64,000 nt of DNA from Ischnura elegans. Lineage: Eukaryota > Arthropoda > Insecta > Odonata > Coenagrionidae. Every line of letters begins with the position of its first letter. Within the stretch, counting starts at the first letter, position 1. The notes under the pieces are model-generated. The model was not told the origin of the DNA. It searched no databases and saw nothing but the letters and a program-made list of their open reading frames with translations. The DNA lies in the NCBI RefSeq assembly GCF_921293095.1, contig NC_060248.1, forward strand, positions 75,895,243 through 75,959,242, in the 5' to 3' direction. Of the stretch, positions 34,201 through 44,194 are shown piece by piece. A program made the position numbers and the translations under genes.

Positions 34201-34688
34201 TAGTTTATCCTGATATACGGTATGCTACAAGCGGCTAAAAAAGTTACTTCCTTCGATCATATCGACCGAAGCTGCGTGAAGAGAATGGGATCGGTAATTA
34301 TGACCGAAGCAGCACGGAGCGTTTACAAATAGCAAAGCTTTCAATAAAATACATGCAGGAGAGTGAAAATAATAGACACATTGGCAAGAAAATCGGAGAA
34401 AATAAAGGTATAAAAATACGTCAAGGGGCAATTAGAATGCAACCCGCAATGCAGAGACAGAGCTATGCTACGAGACGCATAAGTACATAAAAAAAGGTCT
34501 TACGTATCATCTACCGGGCAGAAAGTGACCTCAATGAAGCCTTCTACGAGTTACAGTAGGTGTGTAATGGAATATCACAGCTAACCCATTGCAAATGAAC
34601 ATTAAATCGGCGTTGCGTATATATACGGCATACCCACTGAGGGTTACACCTCTCATGACGAATATATACGGCATACCCAGATGAGTGG
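31261..34688 (-). mobile_element. piggyBac transposon with TTAA target duplication
   Basis: Both outer ends carry TTAA (31257-31260 and 34689-34692) next to inverted CCACTCATCTGGGT (31261-31274) and ACCCAGATGAGTGG (34675-34688). Transposase is encoded on the minus strand inside. Near the right end a subterminal repeat ATATATACGGCATACCCA occurs twice (about 34616-34636 and 34661-34678). The element is about 3.4 kb. The precise TTAA ends mean the insertion is well preserved even though the gene is broken. Confidence 0.9.
31888..33645 (-). pseudogene. piggyBac transposase, two frameshifts
   Basis: DDD-type cut-and-paste transposase acting at TTAA. The N-terminal frame (33645-33205) starts at MASSSKRKRSEPS or eight codons earlier, with an acidic region and a basic patch. 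After frameshifts near 33225 and 33143, the main frame (33129-31888) runs 413 codons. The three catalytic Asp are intact in this frame: VVDESLLMW (about residue 74), IYVDNWYTS (156) and GGVDGSDGLM (257). The C-terminal cysteine-rich domain is complete (CPTKRC, YWCPDC, CPAPCFRLCH), a RING/PHD-like zinc fold used for end recognition. Total length (~600 codons) fits the family. The two shifts should silence it. Confidence 0.9.
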
Positions 34689-34739
34689 TTAAACGACCAA
34701 ACAATTATTTTCTCATGTTCAGATGCAAAACATTTATTT

Positions 34740-36655
34740 TAATTCCATTCCACCGAAAACAGCACAAATTGGCCTTTTACATCAGGGCAAAAAGAGGCAG
34801 CTAACTCATTTGACATGAGGGTTGAGCACATGTCATTAATGGTTCTATTAAGGCCAGCCCTCATCTGGTTATCGTGGCTACACTTAAAGAGGACATTTGA
34901 AGATCTTTCCTTCAAATGGCAAATCTGAAAAATGAGAGGACCAGACAACTAAGTACCAATAGCAATGGCTCATTACCTTTAAAACCAGTATCATAACATG
35001 CACAGGTGCATCTGTTTACAACAATGGCCTACACTTTAAGGATGGAATGCAACTGCAATGAGTGCTATGGAATGCTTGGCAAAAATTACATACCATTCCT
35101 TTGTTTTAAATGTCATGATTGAAGAAGTTAAAATGTACCTTCAATTAGTGTATACAGTTCTTTCCAGTGGCAAATAGCAAGAAATACTCGTAAAAAATGA
35201 TGCAGTATTAAAAATTATACTTTGGTAATACATTTAGGCAAATGTTGACAGGAAGTCGGAGGCATTCTCCTCTAGGTACTGGTACCATGAGCATATTATC
35301 AGTTAGACGACAATGAACACAAACAGTACACATTTAAAATGAAATACCTACCAAGAACTCTCTGTATTTATTGTTTTCTATGATTGTGCCCTCTAGATTT
35401 AAAAGGGACCCCACATCTCCGTCAGGTAAGGAACAGAGATCCCTCAATCCGTTATCTGCAGTCCCACTTGAAAATCTTGAATCTTTCATTTGGCTTTCCA
35501 AGTCCAATATTTTATTTTTAAGCTCTGCTATTGCCTCAGTTCCTTCCAGTGTTTGAATCGCTAATTTTCTTTTGAGGTCTCTCACCTCCTCCAACACCTC
35601 CTTCATTGACCGGAGTTCTTCTAAGGGTACAAATTGATAGCAATTAAAATTCTCAGTTCCACTGTGATACTAAAGGAACACAGATGCATCTAACATAACA
35701 TACCCATGACCTCATTAGATTCCCCAGGTAGGAGTGCAGTGTGTCCTGGCTTTTCCAGGACACATTGCACTGCTATAGAAACTGTTTCTGCCCTCCTTAA
35801 ACGAACATTGGCAGAATTATCTATCACTTGAATTTTTGTCTTCTTCGAAGGCATCCATGCAACTGAAAACAGAATAGATACAGCTATACATATATATTTG
35901 TACTTGTCAAGGCACCATTATCACTCGACAATGGTAATTGTAATACATATTTACCAGGTGATGGTGGTTTTGGTATCCTGTCATCATCATCCTCCATAGA
36001 TGATGAAATCCATTCATCTTAATACCTGAGATCTTTTTTCACCCTCCTCCTTTTCCCGTCCATTTCTGAAATAAAGAATGCCTCGAGGTCGGTGTCCTCA
36101 CAATTAGCCATTCTCCTTTCGATCCCAATGCCTTCCTCTAGAGTCTCTGGAAGAAAATATTCATAAAAAGCCAACATTTGCAACATATTTTTGCATGCCG
36201 TAAATGTCAGAATTATCTAAAATGCAGATATTTAATACTTGGTTAATAGAACTCAAAATATACAAATCTTAGTCAAAGCTAACACATAGACCATTTTAGA
36301 CCTACTAAAACCATGAAAATAAGGAAACAATTCATATAATAATGTTTCAAAGGCATCAAGTTCAAGCTAGAGGAAAATCTAAATCCTCCCCTTCAAGTTA
36401 ATAATGGTCACAAATATTGATGTTAACTCACCAAATGGAGGCGTGCAAAACTTAACTCCCAAGATGTCCCATTCTTTATCAGGTTTAGAGCCATTTTTAA
36501 TGGCCCGCGACACTGACGCCCAGTTGTAGCTCTCTTTAGGATAATGTGCTACCACCTTATCTCCCTCCAACTTGACCCATGATGATGGCACTGCCTGCAC
36601 GGTGAGGCCAGTAAATTTCCCATGTGGAAGAAATTCCCCCACTTGCCACGGCATT
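34740..36655 (-). pseudogene. DUF4806-like accessory protein of the Tnp2-type element, five exons
   Basis: Five minus-strand exons with consensus borders: 36655-36432 (MPWQVGEF, VPSSWVKLEGDKVVAHYP, ending before GTGAGT), about 36148-35955 (acidic-basic, with a TAA inside), about 35862-35703 (AWMPSKKTKIQVIDN), about 35620-35349 (a heptad-rich coiled coil, LEEVRDLKRKLAIQ...ELKNKILDLESQM), and about 34926-34740 (RAGLNRTINDMCSTLMSNEL then AASFCPDVKG), which matches the C-terminal DUF4806 pattern. The N-terminal block with W and P residues is typical of these companions. The in-frame TAA in exon 2 suggests a pseudogene unless the exon border differs. Its role in transposition is unknown. Confidence 0.55.
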
Positions 36656-37098
36656 CTGAAAAGAAGTGGAGAAAAATCATGAGACATGAGAAAATAATTT
36701 TCAATCTACAGTTACTTAAGGAAAAACATAAGAGCATAAAATTCTATTGAAAAATAAGTATAGTTACTTGTGAAATTTGAAGACGTTTATAATGATATGA
36801 TTCCTGCTTGAATACTCTAAATTTTATTCTTCATTAAAACTTTTGCACCTCACTGCAATTTTGCAAGATAATATTGCTCGCATTCGGGAGGAGTACTACA
36901 TGGCAGCATCATCATCTTAGCTCTTACATCTGATAATGGAATTGCACGAGAGCTGCCTAAATGGCTGCCAATGTAAATTCCAATTTTTCCAGAGGGTGCT
37001 GGTGATTTATAGGCATCGTTAATTTCCCCAAATATTTCACAAACAAAGAACACTTTCCCATTTTTCTTTGCGATGAGATTCACCACAGCTACCGTGAC

Positions 37099-37707
37099 AG
37101 TTGTCGGGTGATGTTGTTTGATCGGAAGATACTCTGCGTGGCGGGAAAGGAGGCGTGACGCTACTTCTCCCGCCCTAGGGTGCGTGGGTCCAAGGAGCAT
37201 TTCCGAGAATTCGGACCACGCACTAGGGTACTCTACCCTTTCCCGCTGCGACCCCTTTCCCCCCACCCGCACCCCCAGAAAATAGATATATAGGGCAGAA
37301 ATTGTGGCCCGCGCTGGACAGTTTCGAGGCAGTACAGCAAGTGCGGAGTGTTGGGCAGAACGAGTTCGTCGTTCCGGGACTTCTGCGACTCTCCTCCGGG
37401 GACTCTTCGGGACCTTGACGCGGGAGCTGCGGTAGATCTCGAACGACGACTCGTGTGGGAATCGAACCGGGTACGACCAGGTCCACGACCATCGGCATCG
37501 CCTCTCCCTACTCGCCGCCAAGTAAGTTCTATACCCAAGCATTCCATCTCCGTGCGCGCCTGCCTCAAATCCCCCCCCGTGCAAGTGTAAGGACGGAATA
37601 TCAAGAACAATAAATCTGAGTTTAGTAACTCCCGAAGTGCATTTCATTCGCTCTCCCTTCGGAACCTTATCCCTAGTAGATAGCAGTCGTCGTCCCGTCG
37701 CGACAAT
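37099..37707 (+). mobile_element. Solo LTR (Gypsy type) with 5-bp target duplication GTGAC
   Basis: A 609-bp block inserted in the Tnp2-type transposase. Ends are AGTTGTCG (left) and CGACAAT (right), an AGT...type inverted end seen in several Gypsy groups. GTGAC flanks it on both sides (37094-37098 and 37708-37712). The plus strand has a TATA-like element (about 37287-37292) and AATAAA at 37609-37614, the order expected for U3-R-U5. No internal region remains, so it arose by LTR-LTR recombination. The block is GC-rich compared with its neighbours. Confidence 0.75.
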
Positions 37708-38686
37708 GTGACAGATATTCTTACTGCCTTCCTTTTAATAAAAGAATATGTTGGCCCTTGCAACCCAAAAGGTAGATCTCCATTAGGGTTATTTCTTCTG
37801 CTGAAGTTCACCTTATGAGTTAACCTCACTTGATTCTCAGTTTGAAAGTAGCATCGTTCGTGCAAACTCCTAACTATTTGCGGGAGGACTCTATTCGGTT
37901 TTCTAACCAACTTCTTTATGTGCTGAAGCTGGTTCTCGAACTTGAATGCACTAAACTTGTCCAGTGGCCCATGCACCTCACAGTCATACACTAGATGTAT
38001 CAGTCCATGCACGTTATAAGTTAAATTTTCAAAGCCATACAGTTGGCCATAATTCTCCACAACATATTGCAACAATGTCTTTGCGTAGCCTGAGTTCCCA
38101 ATATATGCATCCGATGCCAGAATCCGAATTGCATTGTGCAATGAGGGAAAATGTTGGAACATATTGGCACAGTTGGGTATAAAATGCCCTTCAGGAGAAA
38201 TGGTCCAGTGTACAAAAGGAACATTCTGAATTCGGTGGCTTTCCACCTTAACAAGTCACTTATTGGCCTAGGCTTCCTCGAGAAGTCATAAGGCACACAA
38301 TTTTGAACACCAATGATCTTCTCATTAAGGAGTGCAATACTTCTGGATGGCAGGCGAACTCTCAAAGCACCGTTTGTCCAAGAAACCGTCGTCTTCCTCA
38401 TCACCCCTAAGCAAATCAGATGCATGGACTCATAAGGAAATCGAGTCACCATCTTGATCCCAGGAATTCTAAGGAGAGGAGAAACACCAACATGATGAGC
38501 CTCATCATCCCCCTGAGCAAAGCTTGCATCAGTCCTTAGTGGATCAGCTAATTCATTTAATGCCACTTTAATCTTAAAATACTCTCCATTTTCATAGCAC
38601 TTCCCGCAACTTGAGTACCCAGTGTGCGATTTGATTTGCGCCACAAATGCACGAGCAGGGGCATCACACACATAGGAGTTCACATT

Positions 38687-38728
38687 AACCCTCAGAAATT
38701 TGACATTAACCCTCAGAAATTTGATATT
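38687..38728 (-). repeat. In-frame 21-bp tandem duplication in the transposase
   Basis: Two adjacent copies of a 21-bp unit (38687-38707, 38708-38728) differing by few bases give a repeated KFLRVNV in the protein. The length keeps the frame open. Confidence 0.8.
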
Positions 38729-39526
38729 ATGCTCAATTCCTTCGTTTTTCAGCTGGGTCATCCCATCGACATAGTCTTCGAGAAATTCCGAGTAAGGCTG
38801 CGGCTTTTCATAGCCATGGTAGATTCCGACAACAAATGGTGAAATCATTTCATAGTCTTCCAGGCACATGAGAATAGGCCACACTTGACTTCCTGAGATT
38901 TTAGACAAAGGAAGTCCATCAATGTTGCACTGCAAATTCAGAACATCACTATTACCAATATCAGGAGAAACATTAATACAATTGGCTAATGTCTTCCGGA
39001 TCCCAACATGGCAATATGTTCCCTTGCCAATCTGCTTTGATGTTGTTGATCGCGGTGTCTTCAACAACGTCCTGGCATCGGCTGGCAGAGCCTTCATGCT
39101 GTAGGTTTGGCGCAATGAATGTAACAAATAATTTATTTTCCTCACTGTTATCCCTTCCGCTGCCCACTCAGCAAGAGCCAAGCGGAAGTTGTCAAAATCA
39201 AAGTTGCCGCTGCAATCTTCACTTCCAGAGCTGTCCTCCCAAGATTCTGCACTGCTGGTCTCAACATTATCAGAACTGCTTCCAGAGCCTTGATGCATGT
39301 CGCCGAAGCAATATCCTCCCTCATCGACCACAATGTCAGCCGCCTCCGGAAAAAACTCATTGGTGCATACAGGCTGCACCGTTTCAAGAGATGCATTAGC
39401 ATTTCCAGACCCGCTGCTTTCCTTGGTAGTGCGTCCTTTCGCCTGCAACCGTCCCTCCCACTGTCTCCTTGTAACGAAGCCGTAAGGCTTATAACAACCA
39501 CCCCTTGGCATTACGGCCGAGTTCAC

Positions 39527-40889
39527 CGTCTATTACCTCACAAAAACTAAATACTCAGGACCTAGCAATAACCTGAAACGATGTGAATGGCGAAATACTT
39601 AACATGCAAATACACACGATAACCTGCAATCCACCTCAAGGATGTTTGGCAGGGGGTGAATTTCACCAATATGCAATACGGAACAGGTGGATTTCATTGA
39701 ATGAAAAAGTATCATAGTCCATAGAAGATATACGCGTCCACAAGTCCATACACGCGCAGTTTGAGCACCCACTAGGCACGCATTTATTCATACAACACAA
39801 CAGGGATAACATGATGCTAATAATACATAACCTGTTCATTAATAAATGGAATAAAACGACGGTAAATAGTGCATAAACTTACCTTAGACGGATCCGGGTG
39901 GACTACGGTTGTTGAACCTTCGCACAGGCTTCCGATGTACTGCCTTTACCGATAGTCGAAAAACGTGTTAAGGGCACCAAACTGTATCTCAGAATGCGTA
40001 TTATCTTGCGATAAATCACTCGCGAAAAATTCCGTTAGAGAAAATCACCAACGAAAATTCACGTTTGTGAAATTTATGATGAGAATACGGATGAAAATCT
40101 AAGGATAGATATGATAAATGGAGATGTAGATGAAATGAAATATGAAAGGTGATCAGGTGAAACCACGTGAAATTTGATTATGATTGAATGAAATTGATGA
40201 TAAAAAATATAAAAATGAAATATGAGAGTTCTTAAAAGAACTATTTATATGTTTGGTGAGCGATAACCGTCCCTCGACCACAAAAAACGGAGGAAAGCAC
40301 CACGATGACGACCAAGCACAAAGGCAGAGAACAACAAAGTGACGAAGATATCAAGACGGTGGCGACCGATGTCGGGTTCCTTATTCCCAAAGTGCATTGT
40401 GCGTTGCGCGCATTAGGACCTCGGGTATCGTGAGTAGACGATATGATTTGGCGTAAAATTTCATATTCAGGACTTTATGACGACAGGATATTGATTTATC
40501 ACTCGCACTTGAGTAACATTACTTCGCTTATTACAAAAATCCAATGATTAATCAACCTCGAGAGACGCTTACTCTATTACCTTAATATTTTTCCATTGCC
40601 ACCGAGTGACTTGGAGACATATTCATTAATAAATTCACAAAATCCTTGTATAAATACCATTTATGCCATTAAACACATTATGCAAAGCTAATTGCGTAAA
40701 TCGTAGTATATTTTATTCATAGCTGATCGTTAATTAGAGCGAATGCTTTCACATAAAATTGGATATGAAGCAGCCGTCCATACTGAGAAACTTTACGGCA
40801 ACGCGTTGCTGTCACGTTGATATCATCCACGGCGCAACGTCAAAGAATAAACTGTTGCCGCTTCCTTGCTTTGGACGTTTACATAAACG
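39527..40889. other. Upstream flank of the Tnp2-type element, no gene
   Basis: No coding sequence is supported. The stretch 40070-40240 is purine-rich with many GATGAA/ATGAAAT words. It should contain the transposase promoter and 5' end of the element, but no inverted end could be matched to the left side. Confidence 0.4.
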
Positions 40890-42018
40890 TCGGCGTGTGT
40901 GCTGCCTGGGAAGGTGCACTCTTAGAGACAACAATTAAATTCCTCGTGCTAAAGTCAATGAATTCCAAAGAAATGGTGGACCGTTGTCACTCACCACTTC
41001 CACAGGCAACCCCCAGGTGGAAAAACTGAGACTTAATTTATCTATTACGGCGGAGGCATTTGTCTTGTCCTTAGTCAACACCTCGACCCATTTAGAAAAA
41101 CTATCAACGCAGATTAAATATGTGACACTGTTCATGAAATAAAAATCTATATGAATCCGTTCCCACGATTGAGTGGTAGGTACCCACGGGATGGTTGTTG
41201 TTGAAGCTGCTTTGAAATTGCATTTGGAACATGGATCACAAGCCTCACAAACCCTTTCTATGTCACTCGTGATGTTCGGCCACCACATGATAGATCGAGC
41301 CCTAAGTATCACCCTCAATACCATGATGACCTTCATGTAAATTGCGTAAAACCTTTTTTCTCAAACAAAAGGGAACCACTACTCTGTCTCCCAGCAAAAT
41401 GCAATCATTCTCAAGTGATAAAGCATACCTCACATCAAAGTAAGCTTTTATATCTAAACTAGGACAAACTGCGGGCCAACCATTTAAAACATATCTCTTA
41501 ACAGCTGATAATTGTGGATCATTGTCAGTTTCCTCAACTACTGCTTCAAATGACACTGGCAAGTCTGGAAAATCTACCACAACATTACCAGTTTCATCAC
41601 AAGCATACTCTTTTACGGGCAACCTGGAAAGCATATCTGCGGCACCCATTTGACTGGACTTCCTATACTCCAATTCATAGTGGTAGTTTCCTAGAATTAG
41701 AGACCATCTTTGAAGCCTTTGAGCGGATACCTTGGGAGTTGTTTTCGTAGGAGAAAACATGGATTTTCGTGGCATATTATCCGTTACAATGGAAAACTTT
41801 CTCCCCCACAAATATTTGTGAAACTTTTGCAAAGATACTATTATACCTAATACCTCTCTTTCTAATTGTGAATACCTCTGCTGCGTTGCAGTCAACATTT
41901 TTGACATGAACTCTATTGGCCGCTCTTCCTTCCCATCTCTTTGAGCCAACACGGCACCTATGCCCACAGGGGATGCATCACATACTAAAACTAGCTCCCT
42001 GGATTGATCATAGACAGC
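40890..42018 (-). pseudogene. Gypsy A RNase H and integrase, broken
   Basis: RNase H: LVLVCDASPVGIGAVLAQ (first Asp), FMSKMLTATQQRYSQLEREV (Glu), then TDNMPRKSM where the family has TDHKPL, a damaged region. Spacer: RLQRWSLILGNYHYELEYRK and ADMLSRLP are intact. Integrase: zinc-binding LHEGHHG...CEACDPCSKC, core with HIDFYFMNSVTYLICVDSFS (first Asp) and VVSDNGPPF (second Asp). A frameshift follows, then a SLEFIDFSTRN-like continuation, and homology ends near 40890 before the catalytic Glu. Dead. Confidence 0.8.
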
Positions 42019-42030
42019 CAATGCATTACT
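42019..42030 (+). repeat. 12-bp target-site duplication of the Penelope-like element, left
   Basis: CAATGCATTACT at 42019-42030 is repeated exactly at 44183-44194, on the outer side of the Penelope-like element. Both copies encode the same residues of Gypsy A (SNAL), as expected if one site was duplicated. Confidence 0.85.
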
Positions 42031-42083
42031 TGAGTGAAGTCCTCTCGAGATTTCCACCGGTTGATTTGATTTATAGGCACCAA

Positions 42084-42116
42084 CGTTTCAATGAGCGCCT
42101 CGTTCATCGTCATCAG
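42084..42116 (-). ncRNA. Hammerhead ribozyme motif in the left Penelope terminal repeat
   Basis: Minus strand: ACC, then the core CTGATGA, an 8-bp helix II arm pair (GATGAACG / CGCTCATT, loop AGG), then GAAACGTT with the minimal ACGT helix III and cleavage after GTT, then GGT pairing with ACC as helix I; ATTT and AAAT extend helix I after an internal loop. This is the type I hammerhead form known from Penelope-like elements. One helix II pair is mismatched (A/C). Confidence 0.65.
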
Positions 42117-42146
42117 GGTAAATAATAAATTTTTACTGATTAAAGA

Positions 42147-43931
42147 ATGTTTATAAGTAACTATAAACAAATTTATTTAGATTATGTCGGTGGAATAGAA
42201 AATGCTATTCGTAAACTTCCGGATGATTTGGCCGAAGAAGTGAGGGTCGAAGTTTCCTATGTTTTAAGTCGGGCCGTCCCACCAAAACCTAATATATCCA
42301 GAGAGGAACGATCTGCCATCAGAGCCCTTCGAGGGAACGAGGAGGTTACTATCTTGCCAGCAGACAAGGGGAACGCCACCGTAATCTTAAAAACCGAAGA
42401 TTATCGTAATAAAATACGTGATATTCTAGAAGACCAGGCTTACCGGAAACTGCATAGAGACCCCACAGAAGCGGTAACAAGAAAGACGATTTCCCTCATC
42501 AAGAAGTCCGGTTTAGCACCTGAAGAAGCAAAGAATCTACAACCTGATGCTCCGGCTCCCCCTAGGCTTTATGGACTGCCCAAAATCCATAAAAAAGGAG
42601 TGCCGTTAAGACCGATAGTGAGTTCTATCGCTTCGCCCACCTATAACTTGGCTAAATATTTAACATGGCTCCTTTCTCCGTATGTTGGGCTTGGTGAACA
42701 CCATGTCAAAAACTCGGCCGAGTTTGTGAATATCCTGGGTGATATTAAAGTGAAAGATACGGACATTTTGGTCAGCTTGGATGTTGTGTCCCTTTTTACT
42801 CGAGTGCCACTCGTTGACACCATTGAGTTGCTGCAGAATATTTTTGATGACAACACGGTGAAACTATTCCATCACGTACTGACGTCAACTTATTTCAAAT
42901 ATGACCAGGAATTTTTCGAGCAGACGGACGGAGTTCCTATGGGATCCCCTCTATCTCCAGCCATTGCAAATTTTTATATGGAACATTTTGAAGAAAAGGC
43001 ACTCTCCACAGCTCCGCTACGCCCAAGGTATTTTTTCCGATATGTGGATGATACCTTCCTAATTTGGCCTCATGGGTCTGAGGCTTTAATGAAGTTTTTA
43101 GAACATATGAATAATCAACATAAAAACATTCAGTTTACTATGGAAAAAGAAATAAACGGCAAGATTCCTTTCCTCGATATCTTGATCCACCGGAAGAGTA
43201 ATGGTTGCCTGGGACATAGCGTGTATCGCAAGCCGACGCACACGGATCTGTATCTGAATGCTCGCAGCCATCACCACCCTTCTCACAGAGCGGCGGTACT
43301 TTCTACCGTAGTACATCGTGCCAAAGCCATCGCGGACACGGAAAGTCTTCCAGATGAGATGAGATATTTGAAGAGAACATTCCGGCAAAATGGATACAGT
43401 GACCGACAGATCACTTTGGCCATGAAAAGAACTTTTAACGAAAATTTGTCGGGTGGGAAAGAAGAGTCTAAGCCTGAGGCCAGGGCCGTTCTGCCATATA
43501 TGTCGACAGTATCTACTAAGATCTCGAACATTCTCAAAAGATACAATATAGAGACAACACATAAACCTATTAGTAAACTGAGGGACCAATTAGTGAAGGC
43601 AAAAGACCCCGTTGGCCTAATGACACCTGGCGTCTACCAGATTTCCTGTGAATGTGGCCAAATCTACGTGGGGGAGACTGGTAGAACGATAGCCACCAGG
43701 ATTAAGGAGCATCGGAGGCATTTCAGACTTGGACAGCCTGATAAGTCTGCTGTGGCTGAACATAGCATTAATAGGGATCACCAAATTAAATGGGATAGCG
43801 CCAAATTAATCTGCCGTTCCAACAACTTCTGGGACAGGCTCGCTAAGGAGGCCATTGAAATTAGGCTTAATAACAATAATATCAATAGGGACACTGGATA
43901 CAAAATTAGCAATGCGTGGAATCCCATTTGA
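42147..43931 (+). CDS. Penelope-like reverse transcriptase with GIY-YIG endonuclease
   Basis: An intact 594-codon frame. Reverse transcriptase: ILPADKGNATVIL (65-80), YGLPKIHKKGVPLRPIVSS (142-160), VSLDVVSLFTRVP (first catalytic Asp, near 212), DGVPMGSPLSPAIANFYME (261-280), and the catalytic FRYVDDTFLIW (YVDD 299-302). Connector: KIPFLDILIHR and YRKPTHTDLYLN. Endonuclease: GVYQISCECGQIYVG (495-509, the GIY-YIG pair with a Cys cluster), then RTIATRIKEHRRHF with the Arg and His, and AEHSINRDH. Length is at the short end but plausible for Penelope enzymes, which use the nicked DNA end to prime reverse transcription. The first residues overlap the left terminal repeat. No break is seen; it could be active. 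Confidence 0.9.
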   Translation: MFISNYKQIYLDYVGGIENAIRKLPDDLAEEVRVEVSYVLSRAVPPKPNISREERSAIRALRGNEEVTILPADKGNATVILKTEDYRNKIRDILEDQAYRKLHRDPTEAVTRKTISLIKKSGLAPEEAKNLQPDAPAPPRLYGLPKIHKKGVPLRPIVSSIASPTYNLAKYLTWLLSPYVGLGEHHVKNSAEFVNILGDIKVKDTDILVSLDVVSLFTRVPLVDTIELLQNIFDDNTVKLFHHVLTSTYFKYDQEFFEQTDGVPMGSPLSPAIANFYMEHFEEKALSTAPLRPRYFFRYVDDTFLIWPHGSEALMKFLEHMNNQHKNIQFTMEKEINGKIPFLDILIHRKSNGCLGHSVYRKPTHTDLYLNARSHHHPSHRAAVLSTVVHRAKAIADTESLPDEMRYLKRTFRQNGYSDRQITLAMKRTFNENLSGGKEESKPEARAVLPYMSTVSTKISNILKRYNIETTHKPISKLRDQLVKAKDPVGLMTPGVYQISCECGQIYVGETGRTIATRIKEHRRHFRLGQPDKSAVAEHSINRDHQIKWDSAKLICRSNNFWDRLAKEAIEIRLNNNNINRDTGYKISNAWNPI

Positions 43932-44070
43932 AAGAAAATTAAAAATCATAGAACCCCACCGTTTCATAAAAATTCAGATTTTTCCGGCCGATCAGGGGTA
44001 ACTTAATTGTTGCAATTTGTTTATAGTTACTTATAAACATTCTTTAATCAGTAAAAATTTATTATTTACC

Positions 44071-44103
44071 CTGAGGACGATGAACGAGGCGTTCATTGAA
44101 ACG
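44071..44103 (+). ncRNA. Hammerhead ribozyme motif in the right Penelope terminal repeat
   Basis: Plus strand copy: core CTGAGGA (position 7 is free in hammerheads), helix II GATGAACG / CGTTCATT fully paired with one wobble, then GAAACGTT. Helix I ACC/GGT is kept. Being in the opposite orientation to the left copy, it would act on transcripts of the same strand as the ORF. Confidence 0.65.
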
Positions 44104-44182
44104 TTGGTGCCTATAAATCAAATCAACCGGTGGAAATCCCGAGAGGACTTCACTCAATTAATACGCCGGGAAAGAATCTCAT

Positions 44183-44194
44183 CAATGCATTACT
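44183..44194 (+). repeat. 12-bp target-site duplication of the Penelope-like element, right
   Basis: Exact copy of 42019-42030 (CAATGCATTACT). Confidence 0.85.

Larger units (their letters stand above)
34740..39526 (-). mobile_element. Tnp2/CACTA-like DNA transposon with two genes
   Basis: A minus-strand transposase gene (39526-36850) followed by a five-exon companion gene (36655-34740). This pairing is known from animal Tnp2-type elements. A solo LTR (37099-37707) interrupts the transposase, and piggyBac (31261-34688) sits just beyond the companion gene, possibly inside the same element. Terminal inverted repeats were not found, so the limits given are those of the genes. Confidence 0.6.
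36850..39526 (-). pseudogene. Tnp2/DUF4218-type transposase, frameshifted and interrupted
   Basis: A CACTA-superfamily-like transposase. The N-terminal region (39526 to about 39100) is Ser/Gly/Asp-rich and leads to the KINYLLHSLRQTYSMKALPA block; the core has VVGIYHGYEKPQPYSEFLED, SYVCDAPARAFVAQIKSHTG, CGKCYENGEY, FPYESMHLICLGVM, RWKATEFRMFLLYTGPFLLK. One frameshift near 38170-38195 leads to the DUF4218-like part (GYAKTLLQYVVENYGQLYG, NVHGLIHLVYDCEVHGPLD). After the solo LTR, the C-terminus continues (KKNGKVFFVCEIFGEINDAY...GIYIGSHLG) to the stop near 36850. An in-frame 21-bp duplication gives a repeated KFLRVNV. Otherwise the frame is well kept, so loss of function is fairly recent. Confidence 0.7.
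42031..44182 (+). mobile_element. Penelope-like retroelement with inverted terminal repeats
   Basis: A 2.15-kb element in Gypsy A, flanked by a perfect 12-bp target duplication. Its ends are 143-144-bp inverted copies of one sequence (42031-42174 and 44014-44156), about 95% alike, with an extra 26-bp tail on the right (44157-44182). Inverted pseudo-LTRs plus a short extra tail are a known layout for Penelope-like elements. The single ORF is complete. The left terminal repeat includes the start of the ORF, as in related elements. One of the best-preserved elements in the window. Confidence 0.9.

Noticed and set aside
37233-37610. Open minus frame of 125 codons, Arg-rich
   Set aside because: Lies wholly inside the GC-rich solo LTR; length is explained by high G+C and few stop codons. 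No family likeness.
43098-43589. Minus frame of 163 codons
   Set aside because: Antisense shadow of the intact Penelope-like reverse transcriptase.
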